DNA from: an uncultured Bacteroidales bacterium
GTDB lineage: Bacteria > Bacteroidota > Bacteroidia > Bacteroidales > Bacteroidaceae
DNA: 64,000 nucleotides
Assembly (NCBI GenBank): GCA_945833885.1
Contig: CAMAFY010000008.1
Span: 1 to 64,000 of the forward strand
Direction: 5' to 3'
Shown here in pieces: positions 57,704 through 64,000 of this stretch. Under the pieces are notes generated by a model. It made no database searches and was not told where the DNA came from. It was given only the letters and a program-made list of their open reading frames with translations. The position numbers were made by a program, and so were the translations under genes. Within the stretch, counting starts at the first letter, position 1; each line of letters starts with the position of its first letter.

Positions 57704-58728
57704 ATGAAAACACATCTAATATTATGTCAAGCGCAACGGAAAGCACAGTCCCTTGCGCTTCGGATTGTTGCATGCTGCGTGCCCTTCTTCTGCCTGCATG
57801 CACCGGACATCCACGCACAAAATCCACAAGAAAACGTCAAAAAGGTCTACGTCGTCTTCAAAACCCACCTCGATGTGGGGTTCACCGACCTCAGTTCTAC
57901 CGTCACCGACCGCTATCTCCACGAATTTATCCCGAAGGCACTTTCGGTGTCTAAGCAACTGGAAGCCGACGGTTCGGGCGAAACCTACGTATGAACCACC
58001 GGCTCATGGCTGATAGACAAATACCTCCGCGAGGCTTCTCCTGCTGAAGTCGCGCGCATGGAACGTGCCATTTCCCAAGGCTATATCGTGTGGAATGCCG
58101 TACCCTATACCGTAGAGAGCGGAACTATGAGTGCCGACCTCTTCCGCACCTGCCTGCAACTCTCCGCACGCCTCGACCGGCGCTTCGGGAAAACCACCCG
58201 CACAGCCAAGATGACTGACGTGCCGGGACACACAAGAAGCATCGTCACTCCCCTGCACGATGCCGGCATACGTCTCCTGCATGTCGGTGTGAACCCCGCA
58301 TCGCCCATCCCCGAAGTTCCGGACTTCTGCCGCTGGCACGACGTCAACGGCAAGGAAATCATCCTCGTTTACCAGCGCGACTACGGCACGGAGAGCCTCC
58401 TTCCTGACGGAAAGACAGTGGTAAGCATCCATTTTACCGGCGACGGCGATGAGGTCGTTCAACTCTACGTTCAGCGTCAGAAAGACGGCAACACCACCAT
58501 TCCGAACTGTGCCTTGAAGGGATTCCGGAGGGTGCATCTCAAACGTGGAGAGACAAAAATGTGGTGTTTGAACTGACACCACAAGACCTTTTGCTGACCA
58601 CACCTCAAGGCAACTGGGTGGAGAACAGCGGCAACGTACAGATTTTCGTCGGAGGCGGCCAGCCCGGATACGCCAAAGGACTGCGCCATAGTATGAACCT
58701 CACGGGCGAAAACTACCAGACTTATTGA
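57704..58728 (+). pseudogene. Broken chimeric glycosidase: DUF5054-like N-part joined to GH3 C-terminal domain
   Basis: The N-part has a signal region and KVYVVFKTHLDVGFTDLSST, typical of DUF5054/GH38-like proteins. The frame stops at TGA (57992-57994) where a Trp is expected (YV*TTGSWLIDKYL). It resumes to about 58410, then changes abruptly to a Fn3-like domain as at the end of GH3 enzymes (GDGDEVVQLYV, LKGFRRVHLKRGETK). A one-base frameshift follows (TGA at 58574-58576), after which the expected continuation FELTPQDLLLTTPQGNW runs in another frame to 58728. A large internal deletion or recombination between two genes plus two point lesions is the simplest explanation. The catalytic middle is missing. 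Confidence 0.85.
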
Positions 58729-58800
58729 CAGATGGTACGATATATCGCATAAAAAAAAACTGAATCTCACGGGCGAAGACTACCGCACTTATTGACAGCC
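58696..58800. repeat. 67-bp tandem duplication of the pseudogene's 3' end
   Basis: CTCACGGGCGAAAACTACC and the following stop codon recur 67 bp later (58763). The period is 66 + 1, the extra base lying in an A9 run. Confidence 0.85.
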
Positions 58801-58860
58801 GGCACGATATGCCGCAACGGTGACAGCATAGAATGCCCGCACAAATTTCCAGACTATTAC

Positions 58861-58912
58861 AGGAAATCCGTCAGCACTCCGTATGGGTGCCGGCGGATTT
58901 CCTTTTCTTTTC
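58861..58912 (+). terminator. Terminator after the pseudogene
   Basis: GGAAATCCG pairs with CGGATTTCC, with an inner AGCAC/GTGC stem, and TTTTCTTTT follows. Confidence 0.75.
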
Positions 58913-59138
58913 TCCCGACTTCGTCATTCTCCTCTCCCGGAAAATCACACTCCACTCTCCCCATCCTCTTTCCACAACGCACCGTCTCCTCGGCAACAAT
59001 CCCTATGCCATCGTGCAGAAAATTCAGACAACGTTTGAAGAAATTGTGCATGACGCCGGCCGTTAGCCCAACGACACTATGCCTTGCTTGCCACAAACAC
59101 ACACGGCATCGGCAACAAGGCAAAAAAGGATTCGCAAC

Positions 59139-59257
59139 AAAACCGTAAAGGAATTGCTGCGAAAAGTACAGGGAACTTCCGGGAAATGTACAGGAAAGTT
59201 CCAAGAAACGTATAGCGAAATGCCGAGAAAATTATAGGAAAAATGCCGAGAAAGAGG
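59139..59257. repeat. 22-bp array, 5 units, abutting the comF-like stop codon
   Basis: Units at 59139, 59161, 59183, 59205 and 59227 (the last of 23 bp) start GAAAAGTACAGG or a variant; a further partial unit runs into the stop codon at 59258. Confidence 0.82.
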
Positions 59258-60106
59258 TTATGACAACGGACGATGCTGGGAATTCAGGAAGTCTTCGTTG
59301 CTGCAGGTGGCGTCGTCAAGATGAAGTTTCTCGGGGGTGACTACGCCCATCGGCGAACGTCCGGAGATGGCCAATGAGACAACCGTGAAGGTAATCTCGC
59401 CGGCACGCTCGGGAACTGCCTGCAGAATGGCACGCGCACAGTTGATGACGCTGGCGCCAGTGGTGATGACGTCGTCGACAATGGCAATGTTCAGCGTCGC
59501 CTTTCCCCGACGGTCCTTCTCCGCAAGCGCCTTCAGAATGGCACGACGGCGGCCCTTGAAGGCACCGACAACGTTCTCCCGACGCTCGGAAGCCTGAAGG
59601 CGGGTCTGCGAACAGGTGTATTTGTGGCGCCGGACAAGGTTGGAAATGGGGATGCCTGTGCGCGCTTCGATGCCGCGGACGAGGAGGTCGCTCTGGTTGT
59701 ATGTGCGGCGAAGGTGGCGCAAGATGTGGATGGGCATGGGCTGAAGCAGGTCAACATCATCGAAAAGTCCGCACGATTGGGCATCGTCGGCGATGAAAGT
59801 GCCTGCCCAGATGCCGAGGGCGCGCGCCCGACGATACTTGATGCTGGTGATGATGTGCTGCGACCCCTCACCCTTTATATAATAAAATAAGGAGTAGGCG
59901 CGGCAGATGGGGATGGAACCTTCAAACCTCAGGCATATCTTGTTCCAAGGAAGCAGCCGCTCCTCCACGTAGGGAAGCCCCAACAGACAGCGCGAACAGA
60001 CGAACTCTGAGGCGGTGATTTCGCCACAAATCTCGCAGCGCCCCCCGACAATGATGGAGAGCGCCAACCTGAAATAGTACGATAAAGGGCGGTCGAGGAA
60101 CGGCAT
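59258..60106 (-). CDS. ComF-family phosphoribosyltransferase-like protein
   Basis: A 282-aa protein with an N-terminal zinc-binding double-Cys motif (CEICGEITASEFVCSRC) and a type I phosphoribosyltransferase fold with the PRPP loop IAIVDDVITTGASV. ComF proteins are linked to natural transformation in several phyla; in Bacteroidota the role is not established. It is longer than the usual ~240 aa because of an extended C-terminus. It follows purA by 78 bp on the same strand, separated by a hairpin. Confidence 0.9.
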   Translation of the reverse strand: MPFLDRPLSYYFRLALSIIVGGRCEICGEITASEFVCSRCLLGLPYVEERLLPWNKICLRFEGSIPICRAYSLFYYIKGEGSQHIITSIKYRRARALGIWAGTFIADDAQSCGLFDDVDLLQPMPIHILRHLRRTYNQSDLLVRGIEARTGIPISNLVRRHKYTCSQTRLQASERRENVVGAFKGRRRAILKALAEKDRRGKATLNIAIVDDVITTGASVINCARAILQAVPERAGEITFTVVSLAISGRSPMGVVTPEKLHLDDATCSNEDFLNSQHRPLS

Positions 60107-60142
60107 GGTGTTTCAGGAAGTCCTGCACGGACAGACAAAGAC

Positions 60143-60175
60143 AAAGGGAGGAGGACAGAACGCCCTCCTCCCTTT
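60143..60175 (-). terminator. Hairpin after purA
   Basis: A perfect 12-bp stem AAAGGGAGGAGG with CCTCCTCCCTTT lies just after the purA stop; there is no long T run on the minus strand, so termination may be partial, allowing read-through to the comF-like gene. Confidence 0.65.
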
Positions 60176-60184
60176 ATGGTGGAA

Positions 60185-61453
60185 TTATCGGATGATGGTA
60201 GCCTCGCGGTCAGGACTTACGCTGACAATGCTGATGCGGCATCCGGTCTTTTCTTCGAGATAGTCGATGTAACTCTTGAAGGCTGCGGGGAAATCCGCCT
60301 CACAACGCACCTCGGTGAGCGGTGTTTTCCATCCGGGAATGTCCTCATAAACGGCTTCCCAGCCCTCGGTGTCGTAAGGCATATCCGTGGTCTGCACGCC
60401 ATTCTTCTGATAAGCGACACAAGCCTTGATGGTGTCGAAGCCGTCAAGCACGTCACCTTTCATCATAACCAGGTCAGTTACACCGTTAATCATTATGGCA
60501 TAGCGCAGAGCGACCAAGTCAACCCAACCGCAACGGCGGTCACGTCCGGTGACGGCACCGTACTCATGACCGATGCGACGCAACTCATTGCCGGTCTCAT
60601 CGAAGAGTTCTACGGGGAAGGGACCGGAACCCACGCGGGTGGAATAGGCCTTGAAGATACCCCAAACGCGGTCAATCTTGTTGGGAGCCACGCCAAGTCC
60701 GGTGCAGACACCTCCGGCAGTGGTGCTGGAAGAACTGACAAACGGATAGGTACCATGGTCGATATCGAGGAGCGAGCCCTGGGCACCTTCCGCCAAAACG
60801 CTCTTGCCTTCGGCGAGGGCCTTGTTGATTTCGAACTCGGTGTCCGTAAGATGGAACTTGCGCATATAGTCGATTCCCTCGAGCCATGCGCGTTCTTCCT
60901 CGGCGATGTCGTAGTCGGTGAAGTGGAGGTCGCGGAGAATCTGCTCGTGACGTTCCTTCAAACGATAGTATTTCTCCAGGAAATTGTCCTGAATATCTCC
61001 GACGCGGAGGCCCACACGTGCGGCTTTGTCGGAATAGGTGGGACCGATTCCCTTACCGGTAGTTCCCACCTTGTCCTTGCCTTTTGCGGCCTCGTAGGCA
61101 CGGTCGAGCACACGATGGGTGGGAAGTATCAGATGTGCGCGGCGGCTGATGTGGAGACGTTCGGTCAGAGAATAGCCTGCCGCCTCAAGTTCATGCGCCT
61201 CCTTCATGAAAAGGTCGGGAGCAATGACGCAACCGTTGCCGATAATGTTCAACTTGCCTTCGTCGAAAATTCCGGAAGGAATGCTGCGAAGCACAAACTT
61301 TTTGCCTTCAAAGATGATGGTATGTCCGGCATTAGGACCACCGGCGAAACGGGCTACCACATCATAACGTGGGGTAAAATAGTCGACGACCTTTCCTTTT
61401 CCTTCGTCGCCAAACACGATGCCGAGCAGGGCATCGACCTTTCCTTTTGACAT
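60185..61453 (-). CDS. purA: Adenylosuccinate synthetase
   Basis: It catalyses IMP + Asp + GTP to adenylosuccinate, the first committed step to AMP. The start at 61453 (MSKGKVDALLGIVFGDEGKG) is chosen over 61507, giving 422 aa. The P-loop GDEGKGK with the catalytic Asp, GPNAGHTIIFEG with the catalytic His, and the IMP/GTP-binding segments (GTTGKGIGPTYSDK, TTAGGVCTGLG, TGRDRRCGW) are all present. It is preceded by an AGGTGG ... CCACCT hairpin and a uniform 22-bp array. Confidence 0.97.
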   Translation of the reverse strand: MSKGKVDALLGIVFGDEGKGKVVDYFTPRYDVVARFAGGPNAGHTIIFEGKKFVLRSIPSGIFDEGKLNIIGNGCVIAPDLFMKEAHELEAAGYSLTERLHISRRAHLILPTHRVLDRAYEAAKGKDKVGTTGKGIGPTYSDKAARVGLRVGDIQDNFLEKYYRLKERHEQILRDLHFTDYDIAEEERAWLEGIDYMRKFHLTDTEFEINKALAEGKSVLAEGAQGSLLDIDHGTYPFVSSSSTTAGGVCTGLGVAPNKIDRVWGIFKAYSTRVGSGPFPVELFDETGNELRRIGHEYGAVTGRDRRCGWVDLVALRYAIMINGVTDLVMMKGDVLDGFDTIKACVAYQKNGVQTTDMPYDTEGWEAVYEDIPGWKTPLTEVRCEADFPAAFKSYIDYLEEKTGCRISIVSVSPDREATIIR

Positions 61454-61658
61454 AACTCTCTGTTGATTGTATGTTAGGATTTTGCAGGTGGTGCTGTAAA
61501 TCGCCACCTAAAACTCTGATTATGCTTTATTCTTTTGGGAAGTTTCCCGATTGTTGTAGCGGCTGTCCGTGGCATATTCCCCGATGTTGCGGGGGACGCT
61601 TGTGGCGGAAATGCGGGGATTGCCGCCGGAACACGCCCCACCCAGAATTCATTTTCCG

Positions 61659-61834
61659 GATGTACGGACTGGCGTGAACGGATGTACGGACTGTCGTGAA
61701 CGGATGTACGGACTGTCGTGAACAAGTGTACGGACTGCCATGAACGGACAAACGGACTGCCAAGAACGGGTGTACGGACTGTCGTGAACAAGTGTACAGA
61801 CTGCCATGAACGGACGTACGAATTGTCGCGATCA
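61659..61834. repeat. 22-bp array, 8 units, uniform
   Basis: Eight exact 22-bp units with consensus GATGTACGGACTGTCGTGAA, differing by 1-6 bases. It fills the gap between divergent purA and the FAD oxidoreductase gene. Confidence 0.97.
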
Positions 61835-61934
61835 ATGCTGATGCTGCGAAAGCCCGCACAAAGGCAACAGGACTTTTGCGCACATTTTCGCCACAAAATT
61901 ACACTTTTATCGCAGAATATGCAAAAAAACTTTG

Positions 61935-61943
61935 TACTTTTGC
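61935..61943 (+). promoter_or_regulatory. FAD oxidoreductase gene -7 box TACTTTTGC
   Basis: An exact TAnnTTTGC match 77 bp before the start codon. Confidence 0.6.
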
Positions 61944-62019
61944 GTGTCAAACGACCAGAATGCACCCGAAGTGGGCATCAAGGTCGGCGATTTCACAGGA
62001 AAAACCTCAACAGTTCAGC

Positions 62020-63645
62020 ATGTATACCTCTCTCCAACTCCGCGTGACACCCGACATCGCATACGATGACGCCCGCCTGCGCTCACACGTTTCGCAACAA
62101 CTTCAGGTGCCGGCTTCCGCCATCCACGCCCTGCGACTCCAACGTCGGAGCATTGATGCACGCCAACGTACCATCTTCGTCAACCTTACTTTGGAGGTAT
62201 GGCTCGACGAAGATCCGCCCGAATACACCTTCACTCCCATACAATATCCTTCGGTAACGAATGCTCCGCAAGCCGTTGTCGTCGGCGCGGGACCCGGAGG
62301 ATTGTTCGCCGCACTCCGGCTGATTGAGGCGGGAATTAAGCCCGTCGTACTCGAACGTGGCCGCAATGTGCGCGACAGAAAACGGGACATCGCACGCATC
62401 AGCCGCGAACATATCGTCGACGCCGAGAGCAATTACTCCTTCGGAGAAGGGGGAGCGGGGGCTTACAGCGACGGAAAACTCTACACGCGCTCCAAGAAAC
62501 GCGGCAACGTGGACCGCATTCTGAGGATATTTTGCCAGCATGGAGCCTCGACGGATATCCTTGCCGACGCCCATCCGCACATAGGAACCGACCGACTTCC
62601 CGGCATCATCGAGGCCATGCGCCGCACGATTATCGACTGCGGAGGCGAGGTTTATTTTGAGCATCGTGTGGACGCGCTCATCCTGAAAGGCGACCTTGTG
62701 GCCGGCGTTGTCACACAAAACGGCAAGGAATTCCAAGGCCCCGTCATCCTCGCCACAGGACATTCCGCACGCGACGTCTACCGTTACCTCCGGAAATCGG
62801 GGATAGAGATTGAACAAAAAGGCATCGCCGTGGGCGTACGACTTGAACATCCGTCCGCGCTCATCGACCAAATCCAATACCATCGCCGCGAAGGACGCGG
62901 AAAATATCTGCCCGCCGCGGAATACAGTATGGTACAACAGGTGGAGGGACGCGGCGTCTACTCCTTCTGCATGTGCCCCGGCGGCTTCGTTGTACCGGCC
63001 GCCAGCGGTCCCGGACAGGTGGTTGTCAACGGAATGAGCCCCTCCCACCGTGGCAGCAAGTGGTCGAACAGCGGAATGGTGGTGGAGACCCGCCCCGAAG
63101 ACCTTGACGATGGACTCAAAAACTTCCTTGTCGAGGCGATGAACGACAGCGAATTCGCTGATTCCCACAGCGATATCGACGACGCGTCCAACCCTTTGCG
63201 CATGATGTATCTGCAAGAAGCGCTGGAACGTGCCACATGGATTCAGGGCGGACGCCGACAGACGGCACCGGCACAGCGTATGGCGGACTTCGTCAATGGC
63301 CGACTTTCCGACTCCCTGCCCTCCACTTCCTACATCCCGGGACTGATACCTTCGCCCCTACACTTCTGGATGCCGAAGTTCGTCACCCAACGTCTGCAAG
63401 AGGGCTTCCGCGCTTTCGGGCGGAAAAGCCGGAACTTCCTGACGAACGAGGCCATCCTCATCGCCAGCGAGACAAGGACTTCCGCTCCCGTACGCATACT
63501 TCGTCACGACGAAAACCTGCAACACGTGCGCATAGCAGGACTCTTCCCCTGCGGTGAAGGCGCAGGTTACGCCGGAGGCATCGTCAGTGCCGCCATCGAT
63601 GGCGAACGTTGTGCCGAAGCCCTTGCGGAATGGCTGCGCCGATGA
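62020..63645 (+). CDS. FAD-dependent oxidoreductase (YtfJ/BaiN-like, uncharacterised)
   Basis: A 541-aa flavoprotein; the start at 62020 (MYTSLQLRVTPDIAYDDARL) excludes a low-quality extension. An N-terminal ~80-residue domain with a KxRxIDAR-like segment precedes the FAD-binding Rossmann motif VVVGAGPGGLFAALRLIEAG, the second motif LERGRNVRDRKRD, SYSFGEGGAGAYSDGKLYTR-like sequence (here NYSFGEGGAGAYSDGK), and the C-terminal GEGAGYAGGIVSAAIDGERC. It belongs to a widespread family often just called FAD-dependent dehydrogenase; the substrate is unknown. It overlaps the next gene by 4 bp. Confidence 0.88.
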   Translation: MYTSLQLRVTPDIAYDDARLRSHVSQQLQVPASAIHALRLQRRSIDARQRTIFVNLTLEVWLDEDPPEYTFTPIQYPSVTNAPQAVVVGAGPGGLFAALRLIEAGIKPVVLERGRNVRDRKRDIARISREHIVDAESNYSFGEGGAGAYSDGKLYTRSKKRGNVDRILRIFCQHGASTDILADAHPHIGTDRLPGIIEAMRRTIIDCGGEVYFEHRVDALILKGDLVAGVVTQNGKEFQGPVILATGHSARDVYRYLRKSGIEIEQKGIAVGVRLEHPSALIDQIQYHRREGRGKYLPAAEYSMVQQVEGRGVYSFCMCPGGFVVPAASGPGQVVVNGMSPSHRGSKWSNSGMVVETRPEDLDDGLKNFLVEAMNDSEFADSHSDIDDASNPLRMMYLQEALERATWIQGGRRQTAPAQRMADFVNGRLSDSLPSTSYIPGLIPSPLHFWMPKFVTQRLQEGFRAFGRKSRNFLTNEAILIASETRTSAPVRILRHDENLQHVRIAGLFPCGEGAGYAGGIVSAAIDGERCAEALAEWLRR

Positions 63646-64000
63646 CCCGTACTTTGCGCATCTGCGTGCTGCGCCATGGCGAGACGGAAGAGAACATCGC
63701 ACGCATCCTGCAAGGACATTTGCCTGGAAAACTCACAGAAAACGGACGGCAAGCGGCGCTGGCGGCGGCAAAAGACCTGCCACTCCACACCTTCGATGCC
63801 GTGGTGAGCAGCGACCTCCAACGTGTTGTCGACACCGTACACCTGCTCTTCGGCGGTGAACCGCCCGTACCATGGGAACAGAACCTGGCGTTCCGCGAAA
63901 TAAATTGGGGGAGCATGACGGGCAGATATATCCCCGAAACCGACATGAAGCACCTGGCACCGGATGTGGAGACGCGCGAACAACTCTACGAACGTGCCGG
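63642..64000 (+). CDS. Histidine phosphatase family protein, 3' end outside window
   Basis: The start ATG overlaps the upstream stop (ATGA), so the two genes are translationally coupled. The visible 119 residues carry the phosphoglycerate-mutase-type motif VLRHGETEENIARILQG with the catalytic His, SSDLQRVVDTV and FREINWGSMTG. The reading frame is open to the last base. The substrate (for example alpha-ribazole phosphate, 2-phosphoglycolate-like compounds or sugar phosphates) cannot be told. Confidence 0.92.
   Translation, partial: MTRTLRICVLRHGETEENIARILQGHLPGKLTENGRQAALAAAKDLPLHTFDAVVSSDLQRVVDTVHLLFGGEPPVPWEQNLAFREINWGSMTGRYIPETDMKHLAPDVETREQLYERA

Noticed and set aside
57985-58000. In-frame TGA as a recoded (selenocysteine or Trp) codon
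   Set aside because: No SECIS-like structure is seen, other genes use TGA as stop, and the same gene has a downstream frameshift and a missing middle.

Overview
The window looks like a chromosomal segment of a Bacteroidales bacterium, most likely Prevotellaceae; the genus cannot be fixed from the sequence. The grounds are promoters of the Bacteroidota type (TTTG, about 20 bp, TAnnTTTGC), secreted proteins with type IX sorting-type C-termini, an S46 dipeptidyl-peptidase, a C10 (streptopain-like) protease, DUF349 and DUF2027-Smr proteins, and a lipoprotein version of TamA (TamL) next to TamB. There is no phage, plasmid, CRISPR or secretion-cluster island. Almost every gene is core metabolism, RNA modification, envelope biogenesis or secreted hydrolase.

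Layout. 1-7.1 kb: two large secreted proteins (CotH/LTD protein, cut by the window edge, and a metallophosphoesterase). 7.1-9.4 kb: a gene-poor stretch with a MITE-like element, an 88-bp tandem duplication and efp. 9.8-21.7 kb: a minus-strand block (prmA and a downstream secreted protein, an RsmF-like methyltransferase, DPP7-like peptidase, DUF2027-Smr, DUF349, CorA). 22.1 kb: tRNA-Thr(CGT). 22.7-30.2 kb: tamL, tamB and a DUF1934 gene. 30.4-35.6 kb: C10 protease overlapping rsmA, with a divergent LPG-synthase-like membrane protein and pepD. 36.8-45.7 kb: beta-galactosidase, acyltransferase, nucleotidyltransferase, two lipoproteins and rsmI. 46.2-46.8 kb: rplU-rpmA. 47.4-57.4 kb: secreted protein, amidase, MCE protein, SF1 helicase, MerR regulator, radA, sulfotransferase and ferredoxin. 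57.7-58.7 kb: a broken chimeric glycosidase gene. 59.3-64 kb: ComF-like protein, purA, an FAD oxidoreductase and a histidine phosphatase cut by the window end.

The most unusual feature is between the genes. About two dozen intergenic gaps carry degenerate tandem arrays whose period is 22 bp, or an exact or near multiple (44, 66, 88, 110). The unit sequence differs from gap to gap while the length stays the same. Six arrays share a near-palindromic 15-bp core (AAAGTTCCGAACTTT-like) plus a 7-bp variable linker. Several arrays abut or run into start or stop codons. The one array wholly inside a gene (C-terminus of the LPG-synthase-like protein) has a 21-bp unit, so it keeps the reading frame. 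I report this as the candidate undescribed system; its mechanism and function are not visible from one window.
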